DNA of 64,000 nucleotides from Bacteroidota bacterium. GTDB lineage: Bacteria; Bacteroidota; Bacteroidia; Bacteroidales; F082. Location: contig WOUZ01000003.1 of NCBI GenBank assembly GCA_009773165.1, positions 186,001 through 250,000 of the forward strand. The letters run 5' to 3'. Below the pieces are notes generated by a model that made no database searches, was not told where the DNA came from, and saw only the letters and a program-made list of their open reading frames with translations. This document shows, in pieces, positions 35,006-44,292 of this stretch; the stretch's first letter is position 1, and each line of letters opens with the position of its first letter. A program made the position numbers and the translations under genes.

Positions 35006-37858
35006 TTATTCGAGTTTCTTTAAAGCTGAATGAAATTTACTGTCAAGCATATCCACGTTCATGGATTTGAGTTCCTTTTCGAAGGATCTCCATTTATTTC
35101 CAATACAGACCATACCACATTGGGTATCAACAAATGGACATTCGCACGATTCGAAAGCTTTGTCGATAATTTTTTGCTGGCGAATGAGGTGAAATTTTGA
35201 AGATCCTGTTGCTGGGCTACCACTTTCAGGGCGAGCTATCAAACGTAGCTTCAGGTAGTTAAGTTCATGATGAATAAATCGCCATGCACCCATATTCAAT
35301 GGTTCTTCCTGTACCCAAAGGTAGGTTCTTGCACTAAAATATTTTGCAACAATGGCTTTTATCTGAAGGTGAGGCAGCGGGTAAAGCTGTTCGATTCTTA
35401 CCAATGCTACAGTTTGATCATTCAAACGTTCCTTTTCTTCCAAAAGATCATAATAAACCTTTCCTGAACAAAACAGAATTTTGGTAACTAATTCAGGATC
35501 TGCATTATGATCATCAATTAATTCAAGAAAACGACCTGTTGCAAGGTCTTCAACCGAAGAGATGCACTTTGGATGACGCAGTAAACTCTTAGGTGTAAAA
35601 ATTACTAAAGGCTTACGGAAAGGGCGTTTCAGCTGACGGCGCAGGATATGATAAAAGTTTGAAGGTGTTGTGCAGTTCGCAACCTGAATATTGTTTTCAG
35701 CGCAAAGGGTCATAAATCGTTCAATTCTCGCGCTTGAATGCTCAGGCCCTTGTCCTTCGTAACCATGTGGAAGTAAAATAACGATATCGTTCATTACATT
35801 CCATTTTTCTTCAGCACTGCTTATAAACTGATCGAAGATGATTTGTGCCCCATTGTTAAAATCGCCAAACTGAGCTTCCCAAATGGTGAGTGTTTCAGGC
35901 GATGCAAGTGCGTAGCCGTATTCAAATCCTAAAACGCCATACTCTGACAACAAGGAATTATAGATATCAAACTTAGCCTGATTTTCTGTAATACAGTTCA
36001 GAGGCGTATGCTCCTGTTCGGAGTCTTCAACTCTGAGCACAGCATGACGATGCGAGAAAGTACCACGTCCAACATCTTGTCCGCTGAGTCTTACTCTATG
36101 ATTTTCAAGTAAAAGAGTTCCATAAGCAAGCAGTTCTGCCATAGCCCAATCAACTGATTTTTGATTGAAATACATATCATGGCGCTGTTCCTGAAGCTTA
36201 ATAGTCTTACGGAAAAAAGTCAGTGACTCGGGTAGTGAGGTGATTTTTTCTGCAATTAAATCCAATTTTTCCCGCTCAAATCCTGTGACAGGCGAGTTGT
36301 TGAAATCATCTTTAGTAGCTTTTGGAATGTCTTTCCAGGTTTCCTGAAGAAAATTTGTGATATTGGCTTTTAGTTTTGCTTTCGCGCCAGTAAGGCTGTT
36401 TTCAAGTATTTCGTTGTGATGTTTTTCAAGATCATCGATCTCAGCCTGACTCATAACACCTTCAGAAAGCATCCTTTTCGCGTATATTTCACGTGGATTC
36501 GGATGTTTTTCAATTACTTTATAAAGAATGGGTTGAGTAAAACGAGGTTCATCACCTTCATTATGACCATATCTTCTATAGCATAACAAATCGACATACA
36601 CATCTTTCTGAAAACGCTCTCTGAACTCCAGAGCTGTTTGAACAGCATAAACGACAGCTTCCGGATCATCTCCATTGACATGAAATACAGGCGATTGTGT
36701 GACTTTGGCAACATCAGTGCAATAAGTACTCGACCTGGCGTCAAGGTAATCTGTTGTAAATCCAATTTGATTATTTACCACAAGATGTATCGTTCCGCCG
36801 GTTTTATACCCTTTCAGTTCCGACATTTGGGCAATTTCATAAACTATCCCTTGTCCGGCAATACTCGCATCTCCATGTATAAGAATTGGCGTAACCATAC
36901 TGTAATCATCCTTGTAAATAAGGTCAGTTTTAGCACGGGCGATTCCTTGAACTACAGGGTCAACTGCTTCAAGATGAGAAGGATTAGGAGCAAGGGTTAA
37001 TTTAATGGTTTTGCCATTGGTTGCTCTGCGTAATGAAGTGTATCCCAGATGGTATTTTACGTCACCCAAAAGTGTTTGGTCTTCATACTCCTTACCTTCA
37101 AATTCACTGAAGATATCCATGTATGGTTTACGTAAAATATTGGATAAGACATTCAGCCGTCCTCTATGAGGCATTCCGATGACGAATTCTTCAGTTCCGA
37201 GCTCAGCGCCTTTTTCCATAATTGCATCCAATGCAGGGATAAGCGATTCAGCACCTTCAAGCGAAAACCGCTTTTGACCCGGGAACTTTTTATGAATGAA
37301 TTTTTCAAAGTTTACTGCTCTGTCAAGTTTTTTAAGGATAAACTTTTTGTCAGAGGCGGTAAAGGCGGGTGTGTTTCGGCTTGACTCCATTTTGTGAATC
37401 ATCCATTTGTGGATTTCAACATTACGGATATACATAAATTCAGCGCCAAAAGAACGACAATAGGTCTGATTTAAAGTGTCAATAATATTGCGTAATGAAG
37501 TTGGTCCTAGACCAATTTCATTGCCGGCTTCAAAGACAGTATCCAAATCTTTCTCAGTCAAGCCATAATTCTCAATGTCAAGGGTTGGAAAATACTTCCT
37601 TCTCTTGCGAACAGGATTGGTTTCTGTAAAAAGATGTCCGCGTTTTCGGTAGTCATCGATAAGGCCAAGAACCTTGAATTCATTGGTAGTCTTTGGGTTC
37701 GTTTTTGGTTGAGGAGTATAGTTTCTGGCAGCAAAATCAAAACCTTCAAAAAAACTTCTCCATCCGGCATCAAGCTCTTCAGGATTGTTTTTGAAACGTT
37801 GATAAAGATCTTCAATGGCAGCCGGATCGTTACTGTTGAGGAAATTATATGTATCCAT
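35006..37858 (-). CDS. sucA: 2-oxoglutarate dehydrogenase E1 component
   Basis: The 950-aa thiamine-diphosphate enzyme decarboxylates 2-oxoglutarate and passes succinyl to the lipoyl domain of E2. It shows the E1o start NFLNSNDPAAIEDLYQRF, GMPHRGRLNVLSNI, HGDASIAGQGIVYE, VVNNQIGFTTD (TPP pocket) and RRYGHNEGDEPRFTQP. The C-terminal half carries the Tkt-type domain with FEYGYALASPETLTIWEAQ and LPHGYEGQGPEHSSARIERF. It is the first gene of the sucA-sucB-nadB operon. A TAATTTTG box (complement of 37885-37892) stands about 27 nt before the ATG. An alternative ferredoxin-linked enzyme for the same substrate class is encoded divergently at 38.5 kb. Confidence 0.97.
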   Translation of the reverse strand: MDTYNFLNSNDPAAIEDLYQRFKNNPEELDAGWRSFFEGFDFAARNYTPQPKTNPKTTNEFKVLGLIDDYRKRGHLFTETNPVRKRRKYFPTLDIENYGLTEKDLDTVFEAGNEIGLGPTSLRNIIDTLNQTYCRSFGAEFMYIRNVEIHKWMIHKMESSRNTPAFTASDKKFILKKLDRAVNFEKFIHKKFPGQKRFSLEGAESLIPALDAIMEKGAELGTEEFVIGMPHRGRLNVLSNILRKPYMDIFSEFEGKEYEDQTLLGDVKYHLGYTSLRRATNGKTIKLTLAPNPSHLEAVDPVVQGIARAKTDLIYKDDYSMVTPILIHGDASIAGQGIVYEIAQMSELKGYKTGGTIHLVVNNQIGFTTDYLDARSSTYCTDVAKVTQSPVFHVNGDDPEAVVYAVQTALEFRERFQKDVYVDLLCYRRYGHNEGDEPRFTQPILYKVIEKHPNPREIYAKRMLSEGVMSQAEIDDLEKHHNEILENSLTGAKAKLKANITNFLQETWKDIPKATKDDFNNSPVTGFEREKLDLIAEKITSLPESLTFFRKTIKLQEQRHDMYFNQKSVDWAMAELLAYGTLLLENHRVRLSGQDVGRGTFSHRHAVLRVEDSEQEHTPLNCITENQAKFDIYNSLLSEYGVLGFEYGYALASPETLTIWEAQFGDFNNGAQIIFDQFISSAEEKWNVMNDIVILLPHGYEGQGPEHSSARIERFMTLCAENNIQVANCTTPSNFYHILRRQLKRPFRKPLVIFTPKSLLRHPKCISSVEDLATGRFLELIDDHNADPELVTKILFCSGKVYYDLLEEKERLNDQTVALVRIEQLYPLPHLQIKAIVAKYFSARTYLWVQEEPLNMGAWRFIHHELNYLKLRLIARPESGSPATGSSKFHLIRQQKIIDKAFESCECPFVDTQCGMVCIGNKWRSFEKELKSMNVDMLDSKFHSALKKLE

Positions 37859-37943
37859 GGACAGGGTTGCTAATGATTTTGCTGCAAAATTAGCAATAAA
37901 TTCAGGAATCCTGTTACCAGAATAGTGTTTTAGGAGGGAGTAA

Positions 37944-37975
37944 ACAAAAAAAGGCTTCCTGTTGCCAGAAAGCCT
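37944..37975 (-). terminator. Terminator of the ferredoxin gene
   Basis: On the minus strand AGGCTT and AAGCCT (37970-37975 and 37952-37957), extended past one mismatch by a CTG/CAG pair, are followed by seven T. It ends the ferredoxin message before the sucA promoter. Confidence 0.75.
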
Positions 37976-37996
37976 CTTCTTTTTCAGACTGAAAAT

Positions 37997-38164
37997 TTAT
38001 TCAGGCATGATAGCCTCAACAGGGCACACATCAGCGCAAGAGCCGCAATCGGTGCACAAATCAGCATCAATTACATAGATATCTCCTTCAGAAATTGCAT
38101 CAACTGGACATTCGTCAATGCATGTGCCGCAAGCTGTGCAGTCATCAGTAATTTTATAAGCCAT
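37997..38164 (-). CDS. 2[4Fe-4S] ferredoxin, 55 aa
   Basis: This short gene is easy to miss. The minus strand from 38164 encodes MAYKITDDCTACGTCIDECP, then VDAI, and a second set CTDCGSCADVCPVEAI, ending MPE. The two CxxCxxCxxxCP groups, at Cys9-12-15-19 and Cys37-40-43-47, bind two 4Fe-4S clusters as in clostridial ferredoxins. It is the likely low-potential electron carrier for the pyruvate and 2-oxoacid:ferredoxin oxidoreductases in this window, and sits between sucA and korA with its own terminator and a TATATTTG box (complement of 38202-38209) upstream. The pairing with these enzymes is inference from position and chemistry. Confidence 0.95.
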   Translation of the reverse strand: MAYKITDDCTACGTCIDECPVDAISEGDIYVIDADLCTDCGSCADVCPVEAIMPE

Positions 38165-38516
38165 AACATAAGTTATTAAAGGTTGTACAATAATTTCGCT
38201 GCAAATATATAGAAGTTGGTTTCATTGTTGCCACTAAAAGGATAATTTATAGCAAATCTAAATTAATAGGGGTCAAAAATGTGTGTATTGCAATAAAATT
38301 ACACATTGTAAAATGTGCATATTTAGACTGATTATAATTTAGCGTTTTATCACAACAGCGTTAGTTATGCATAAATCGTTATAAAATACTGTAAGACAGA
38401 TATATAAGAGTAAGGATGATTTATTTTGCAATCGTTTTCAGAAAGTTGCGACAATTTGTATTTTGTTATCAGAAGTTGAAATATTTTACCTTTGCCTCAA
38501 AATTAATACTCACTTT
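38165..38516. other. Divergent intergenic region, ferredoxin / korA
   Basis: The 352-bp gap is very AT rich and holds a TATATTTG box for the ferredoxin gene (38202-38209, minus strand) and a full korA promoter (38462-38494). I see no gene in it. Confidence 0.65.
38462..38494 (+). promoter_or_regulatory. Promoter of korA-korB
   Basis: TTTG (38462-38465), a 21-nt spacer and TACCTTTG (38487-38494) match the consensus exactly. Transcription would begin near 38501, so the korA start must be the ATG at 38517. Confidence 0.78.
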
Positions 38517-40364
38517 ATGACAAGTAAGAATAGCAAGGTTGTTGAGCTTGAACAGGTCGTAATCCGTTTTGCAGGAGACTCAGGTGACGGGATGCAGTTA
38601 ACAGGTTCACTTTTCTCTGATTCAACCGCATTTGCTGGAAACGATTTTGCCACTTTTCCTGATTATCCGTCAGAAATACGTGCGCCTCAAGGAACTGTTT
38701 CCGGTGTGTCGGGATTTCAGATACATTTTGGTCAAAAAACCGTTTATACCTCCGGTGACCTGGCTGATGTTCTGGTTGCAATGAATCCAGCATCTTTAAA
38801 GGCAAACATGCGTTGGATCAAAAAAGGTGCAATCATCATAGTTGATGGAGATGCTTTTATTGAAAAAGGAATTGATAAGGCAGGCTATGCTACTGATCCA
38901 ACAACAGATGGAAGTTTAAGTGGATATAAGTTAATCAAATCACCTATCTCCACTCTTACACGGGAGGCTGTAAAACATCTTGACATTGACATGAAGTCAA
39001 CAATGAAGTCGAAAAATATGTTTGCACTTGGGATTGTGATGTATTTGTTTAATCGTGATCCTGAGCATGTTAATGCTTATTTTGAGAAGAAATTCAAAGC
39101 CAACCCCATCGTAATTGAATCCAACAAGGCAGTTCTTGCTGCAGGATTTAATTATGCTGATACAATTGAATTGTTTGCTACAACTTATAAAGTTGAGCCT
39201 GCTCCGCTTGAGAAAGGGCATTACAGAAATATTACAGGAAATGTTGCTACTGCATGGGGATTTATAGCAGCTTCAGAACGCTCCGGCCGGCCACTTTTCC
39301 TTGGATCATATCCTATTACACCTGCTACCGAAATACTACAAGAACTCACCTATCATAAGAACCTTAACGTAAAGGCATTTCAGGCAGAAGATGAAATTGC
39401 CGGTATTGTTTCGGCAATAGGGGCAAGTTATACAGGAGCTATGGCCATTACAACAACCAGTGGACCTGGACTTTCGTTGAAATCGGAAGCTATTGGGTTA
39501 GCTGTAATGACTGAGTTGCCTTTGGTGATTGTAGATGTACAGCGTGGTGGACCTTCAACCGGTTTGCCAACCAAATCGGAGCAAAGTGACCTCATGCAGG
39601 CGCTTTTTGGTCGTAATGGCGAAGCTCCCGTAATAATATTAGCTGCTAAAAGTTCTGCAGATTGTTTTTACAGCGCATACGAAGCATCCAAGCTTAGTCT
39701 GGAGCATATGACTCCTGTTATTTTGCTCACCGATGGATCGTTAGCCAATGGTTCTGAAGTTTTCAAGATTCCTAGAGTAGCTGATTTGCCCTCAATACAA
39801 CCGCCTATGGCGCAGGCTAATGATGCTAATTATAAACCTTATAAGAGGGATGCTGAATCATTGGCTCGTCAGTGGGCTATTCCTGGAACAGAAGGATTAA
39901 GGCATCGTGTTGGTGGACTTGAAAAAGAAGATGGCAGCGGAAATGTTTCCCACGATCCGTTGAATCATGAAAGAATGACCATCTTGCGTGAGGAAAAAGT
40001 GCAAAGAGTTGCTAATTATATCCCTGAGCAGGAAGTTTTTGGATCTGATGATGCAGACTTGCTGGTTGTAAGTTGGGGAGGCACTTATGGTGTTATGATA
40101 ACAGTTGTTGAGAAAATGCAGGAACAGGGCAAGTCGGTTGCGTTGGCGCATTTCAAACATATTATGCCTCTTCCAAAAAACACAGAAGAGCTTTTGGGAA
40201 GGCATAAAAAGATTATTGTTTGCGAAATTAATAACGGACAATTTGTTAAATACTTAAGGATGAATTTCCCTCAGTTTAAGTATCAGCAATACAATAAGAT
40301 ACAAGGATTGCCTTTTATGGTAGCAGAGTTGGAAGCCAAGTTTAATGAACTTTTAAATCAATAG
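38517..40364 (+). CDS. korA: 2-oxoacid:ferredoxin oxidoreductase, fused gamma-alpha subunit
   Basis: Together with KorB this enzyme oxidatively decarboxylates a 2-oxoacid, probably 2-oxoglutarate, to its acyl-CoA with reduction of ferredoxin, and may run in reverse. From ATG 38517 it is 615 aa. The gamma domain comes first (VIRFAGDSGDGMQLTGSLF, YPSEIRAPQGTVSGVSG). The alpha domain follows, with LGSYPITPATEILQEL, FQAEDEIAGIVSAIGASYTG, TTTSGPGLSLKSEAIGLAV and QRGGPSTGLPTKSEQSDL. The gamma-alpha fusion is the common form of two-subunit KorAB. The start is fixed by the upstream promoter, since an in-frame start at 38463 would precede it. It is followed after 3 nt by korB. 2-oxoglutarate is preferred on family form; other 2-oxoacids are possible. 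Confidence 0.93.
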   Translation: MTSKNSKVVELEQVVIRFAGDSGDGMQLTGSLFSDSTAFAGNDFATFPDYPSEIRAPQGTVSGVSGFQIHFGQKTVYTSGDLADVLVAMNPASLKANMRWIKKGAIIIVDGDAFIEKGIDKAGYATDPTTDGSLSGYKLIKSPISTLTREAVKHLDIDMKSTMKSKNMFALGIVMYLFNRDPEHVNAYFEKKFKANPIVIESNKAVLAAGFNYADTIELFATTYKVEPAPLEKGHYRNITGNVATAWGFIAASERSGRPLFLGSYPITPATEILQELTYHKNLNVKAFQAEDEIAGIVSAIGASYTGAMAITTTSGPGLSLKSEAIGLAVMTELPLVIVDVQRGGPSTGLPTKSEQSDLMQALFGRNGEAPVIILAAKSSADCFYSAYEASKLSLEHMTPVILLTDGSLANGSEVFKIPRVADLPSIQPPMAQANDANYKPYKRDAESLARQWAIPGTEGLRHRVGGLEKEDGSGNVSHDPLNHERMTILREEKVQRVANYIPEQEVFGSDDADLLVVSWGGTYGVMITVVEKMQEQGKSVALAHFKHIMPLPKNTEELLGRHKKIIVCEINNGQFVKYLRMNFPQFKYQQYNKIQGLPFMVAELEAKFNELLNQ

Positions 40365-40367
40365 GAA

Positions 40368-41402
40368 ATGGAAAATCAGATCATAGAAACTGGAATTGTT
40401 CAGCTCACTAAAGAAGATTTTAGCAGCGACCAGATGGTGAAATGGTGTCCTGGTTGCGGCGATCATGCGATACTTCATGCAGTAGAAAATGTGTTTCCTT
40501 CATTAGGTGTTCCAAAGGAAGATTTCGTAGTCGTGTCGGGAATTGGATGCTCATCACGCTTTCCATATTACATGAATACCTATGGAATTCATAGTATTCA
40601 CGGCCGTGCTGCAGCAATTGCAACAGGAGTAAAACTCGCGAATCCAAAACTCAGCGTTTGGATGATAACAGGCGATGGCGACTCAATGGCTATTGGTGGA
40701 AATCATTTCATACATACAATCCGGAGAAATATTGACATAAACCTTCTTTTGTTCAACAACAAAATTTATGGATTAACGAAAGGGCAATATTCTCCTACAA
40801 CACCCAAAGGTTCCAAAACCAAAACAAGTCCACAGGGGACTTACGAAAGACCATTTAACCCGGGTGTTTTAGTAATTGGCGCACAAGGGACATTTTTTGC
40901 TCGTACACTTGATACAAACCCAAAAGCCATGACCGGCGTTTTCATGGAAGCTGCCAAGCATAAAGGAACATCGGTTGTTGAGATTCTCCAGAATTGTGTA
41001 ATTTTTGCCAACAAAACGCACGACCTCATTACAAGCCGCGAGACCAGAGACGATTATCAATTGTTTATTGAACATGGCAAACCCTTGATTTTCGGGAAAG
41101 ATCGAAAAAAAGGAATCGTATTAAATGGAACAAAGCTGGAAGTTGTCACAATTGGTGAAAATGGAATTACCGAAAATGACATACTTGTTCACGATCAGTA
41201 TGAGAAAGATTCAGGAGTTCACACGATGATGGCTGCAATGATGCCACCGGAATTTCCTGTTGCATTAGGTGTTATCCGATCGGTGCCCACCGAAACATTT
41301 GATCAGGCAATGATGGCGTCAATCGAAACTGAAAAAGCTAATTCAAACATCAAAACTGTTGATGATTTATTGAACAGTGGTGCTACATGGGAGATTAAAT
41401 AA
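40368..41402 (+). CDS. korB: 2-oxoacid:ferredoxin oxidoreductase, beta subunit
   Basis: The 344-aa TPP-binding subunit carries WCPGCGDHAILHAV near the N terminus (cluster-ligand Cys pair), SGIGCSSRFPYYMNTYG, HGRAAAIATGVKLANP, and the TPP-magnesium motif GDGDSMAIGGNHFIH followed by FNNKIYGLTKGQYSPTTP. A third cluster Cys lies in the ILQNCVIF region. Length and motifs match KorB of Bacteroidota. It overlaps nothing but sits 3 nt after korA, so the two are translationally coupled. A perfect palindromic terminator follows. The enzyme has no fused ferredoxin domain, so it needs a separate carrier such as the 55-aa ferredoxin nearby. Confidence 0.94.
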   Translation: MENQIIETGIVQLTKEDFSSDQMVKWCPGCGDHAILHAVENVFPSLGVPKEDFVVVSGIGCSSRFPYYMNTYGIHSIHGRAAAIATGVKLANPKLSVWMITGDGDSMAIGGNHFIHTIRRNIDINLLLFNNKIYGLTKGQYSPTTPKGSKTKTSPQGTYERPFNPGVLVIGAQGTFFARTLDTNPKAMTGVFMEAAKHKGTSVVEILQNCVIFANKTHDLITSRETRDDYQLFIEHGKPLIFGKDRKKGIVLNGTKLEVVTIGENGITENDILVHDQYEKDSGVHTMMAAMMPPEFPVALGVIRSVPTETFDQAMMASIETEKANSNIKTVDDLLNSGATWEIK

Positions 41403-41413
41403 CATTTTCTTCT

Positions 41414-41450
41414 AAAAAAAGCCCTTTACAATTGTAAAGGGCTTTTTTTT
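41414..41450. terminator. Bidirectional terminator, korB / ppk1
   Basis: AAAGCCCTTTACAA and TTGTAAAGGGCTTT form a perfect 14-bp palindrome between A and T runs. It can end both convergent operons. Confidence 0.9.
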
Positions 41451-43518
41451 AACTTTCAGTTTTATTCTTTAAGTAATCGTAAATAACATTTTGGGAACGT
41501 ATGACTTCTTCGTTTTCACCACGCTGGCGATACATATTCATATCATTTGAATCAGCTCTGTTTATTAACCGTGCTTTACAGTTGTCGGCTAGTTGAATTT
41601 TGAGCATATCGTGTAACTCCTGTTGGATTTTTGGGTCTTCAATAGGACATACAACTTCAAAGCGATGGTCGAGATTACGAACCATCCAGTCGGCTGAAGA
41701 TGTGAAATACAATGGGTTACCATTATTTGCAAAAACAAAAACCCTGCTGTGTTCAAGAAATCGGTCAATAATACTGATAACTTCAATGTTTTCACTCACA
41801 CCAGGTAAACCTGGAATAAGTACGCAAATGCCCCGACAAATTATTTGAATCTTCACACCAGCCTGACTTGCCTGATAGAGTTTTTCAACTAAAGATTCAT
41901 CGACAACACTGTTCATTTTTAAAATACACCAGGCCTCTTTTCCAGCTTTAGCATTTCTAATCTCAAAGTTCAGTAATTTTAGAAAGTGTTTACGGGTACT
42001 GTAAGGCGAAATCACTAACTTTTTTAAAGTTGGAGGGCTGTAGGGGGTTTCAAAGAGTCGAAACATTTGCCCTGCCTCTAATCCAATTTGAGCGTCACAG
42101 GTTAACAAGCTGTCGTCAGCATAAACTTGTGCAGTAGATTCGTTGAAGTTGCCCGTACTGATGTTTGTATAGTATACATCACCTTCAGTCTCTTTACGAC
42201 GGATGAGTATTAGCTTACTGTGAACTTTAAGTCCGGGAATAGTTTTGATAATTTTCACACCTTCTTCATGAAGTTTTTCTGACCATTGAATGTTGGCTTT
42301 TTCGTCAAAACGTGCCTGAAGTTCCAAAAAAACAGTTACAGATTTCCCATTTCGTGCAGCATTAGCAAGAGCATTTATCACATTAGAGTCACGGGCAGCC
42401 CTGTACAAAGTCATTTTAATAGATCGAACCTTCGGGTCAATGGAAGCTTCACGAAGCAAATCGATAATATGCATGAAGGTGTGATAAGGATAATGCAACA
42501 TGACATCCTTTTCCTTAATAACAGCAAAAATACTTTTATAAGGAGGGAGGTCGGGGTGACGCATTGGGGGGAGGGGTTTAGCCCATAGTGCCTTGTTTCC
42601 AACATGTGGAAAAGACATAAAATCGCGGAAATTATGGTATTTCCATCCAGGAATAAGAATGTCTTTTTTATTGATTTTGAACTTTTTAAGGAGCAAATCT
42701 AAAATTTCAGCAGGCATGTCCTTGTCATAAATAAACCTCACAGGAGCGCCTCTTTTACGTTGTTTGAGGCTTTCGGCCATGATTTCAAGGAAACTTTTAG
42801 AGAGGTCATTTTCAAGATCGAGCTCGGCGTCACGCGTAAATTTCATCGAATAGGCATCGAAAATATCATAACCAAAAGGAAAGAAAATTTCCTCGAGATT
42901 GTATCGGATGATGTCGTCGAGCAGCACCACAACCGATTCGACACCATCGTCGGGTAAGAGAAAAAAGCGTGAGACACGACTTGTTGGTACTTTAACCAAT
43001 GCAAAATCATCCTTGATGGTGGATTTTGAGCTTCTGAGACGAACAACAAGGTAAATAGAATTATCGCGCAAACCTTCTACATCTTTTAAACCTCCAAGCA
43101 TGATAGGGAAAAGGTAAGGATGTACATATTTTGTGAAGTATTTCTTTACCTGATGGATTTGATTGGGGTTTAGATCGCCAAAGCCAACAATATTGAAACC
43201 ATTGTCACGTAGCTCATCTCTGACAGACATGTATGCATCCATGTAAGCTTGCTCCTGCTGATCAATGATCGTACGAATTTGCTTAAGTGTTTTTGATGGA
43301 TCAAAATTCAGTATCTCGTGTTTTTCTTTTTGAATTTCTTTAAGCCTTCGCATAGTTGCGACGCGCACTCGGAAAAACTCATCCCGGTTGTTGGAATAAA
43401 TGCCAACAAACCTGAGTCGTTCAAAAAGAGGGTTCGTTTTGTCAGTTGCTTCCTGCAAAACTCTTGCATTAAAATTTAGCCAACTTATTTCTCTGTTGAT
43501 GAGGTTGCTGTTACTCAT
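41449..43518 (-). CDS. ppk1: Polyphosphate kinase 1
   Basis: PPK1 makes inorganic polyphosphate from ATP through a phosphohistidine intermediate. The 689-aa protein has the four PPK domains: the N-terminal helices with REISWLNFNARVLQEA and SNNRDEFFRVRVA, the head, and the two phospholipase D-like C domains. The autophosphorylated His433 is in KVHSKLILI and the second catalytic-region His590 is in FLEHSRVFVF. MTLYRAARDSNVINAL is a family hallmark for nucleotide binding. It is 33 nt downstream of a SixA-type phosphohistidine phosphatase gene on the same strand, so both should be made together. Full length and intact. Confidence 0.97.
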   Translation of the reverse strand: MSNSNLINREISWLNFNARVLQEATDKTNPLFERLRFVGIYSNNRDEFFRVRVATMRRLKEIQKEKHEILNFDPSKTLKQIRTIIDQQEQAYMDAYMSVRDELRDNGFNIVGFGDLNPNQIHQVKKYFTKYVHPYLFPIMLGGLKDVEGLRDNSIYLVVRLRSSKSTIKDDFALVKVPTSRVSRFFLLPDDGVESVVVLLDDIIRYNLEEIFFPFGYDIFDAYSMKFTRDAELDLENDLSKSFLEIMAESLKQRKRGAPVRFIYDKDMPAEILDLLLKKFKINKKDILIPGWKYHNFRDFMSFPHVGNKALWAKPLPPMRHPDLPPYKSIFAVIKEKDVMLHYPYHTFMHIIDLLREASIDPKVRSIKMTLYRAARDSNVINALANAARNGKSVTVFLELQARFDEKANIQWSEKLHEEGVKIIKTIPGLKVHSKLILIRRKETEGDVYYTNISTGNFNESTAQVYADDSLLTCDAQIGLEAGQMFRLFETPYSPPTLKKLVISPYSTRKHFLKLLNFEIRNAKAGKEAWCILKMNSVVDESLVEKLYQASQAGVKIQIICRGICVLIPGLPGVSENIEVISIIDRFLEHSRVFVFANNGNPLYFTSSADWMVRNLDHRFEVVCPIEDPKIQQELHDMLKIQLADNCKARLINRADSNDMNMYRQRGENEEVIRSQNVIYDYLKNKTES

Positions 43519-43551
43519 AATGATATCTTCTCCGATCTAAGTTATTCTTCT

Positions 43552-44049
43552 TCAGTCGGCTATGAGTTTTGGATAGGCAACAAATTTTACCTCATAACCT
43601 GAACTTTTTATTTCATCCCAATGATTAGTATCAAACGACAAGCAAACAACTGCCGATGTTGGTAGCCAGTCAATGGGCGGTACGAGGAACAAATTTACAA
43701 AATTGGTGAATGCAGGATTGTGTCCTACAAGCATAACAGCATTATTTTGATCTGACAGATCGATAAACAGATCGAATACTCGCTCATAATCAGCATGATA
43801 GAGAGTTGGATCTATAATAACATCCTCCTGATTTAATCCCAGGCCAATGGCAAAGTAACCCGCTGTTTCACGTGCTCTGAGAGCTGAACTGCTTATAATG
43901 ATATCAGGTTTTGCTTTTTTCGACTTGAGAAATTCAATCATTTTGCGGGTTCTTTTCTTTCCTTTTTCGAGCAAAGGTCTTTCATGATCAGAAAGTTCAG
44001 GAAAATCCCAGGAAGATTTGGCATGCCGGACAATATATAATAGTTTCAT
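43552..44049 (-). CDS. sixA: SixA-type phosphohistidine phosphatase
   Basis: The 165-aa protein belongs to the short histidine phosphatase group with a single conserved domain. LYIVRHAKSSW near the N terminus holds the catalytic His9 (RHG-type motif), SALRARETA is the second part, and MLVGHNPAFTNF provides the second His. SixA enzymes remove phosphate from phosphohistidine in proteins. I use ATG 44049 (MKLLYIVRHAKSS); the ATG at 44061 adds four residues. It is directly upstream of ppk1, whose mechanism includes a phosphohistidine, so a functional link is tempting but unproven. Confidence 0.85.
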   Translation of the reverse strand: MKLLYIVRHAKSSWDFPELSDHERPLLEKGKKRTRKMIEFLKSKKAKPDIIISSSALRARETAGYFAIGLGLNQEDVIIDPTLYHADYERVFDLFIDLSDQNNAVMLVGHNPAFTNFVNLFLVPPIDWLPTSAVVCLSFDTNHWDEIKSSGYEVKFVAYPKLIAD

Positions 44050-44292
44050 AGGTCGATACATTGACTTGTAAAAATAATCAAGAGGTTTGAATAACAGAGG
44101 ATTACATCATTAATTATTTGTAAAGAATTCCATTGTTATCCATAACTCCCAGCAAATCAACAAATTATTTTTTGAATTGTATTTATTTTTTTGAAGAAAT
44201 GGATGAGTCAAAATCTTCAGGTTTTAGTTGGTTGATTTGTTCTAATTTCGCACAACGGAAGCAAATTGAAATTAAAGGTTGAAAATTACGCG

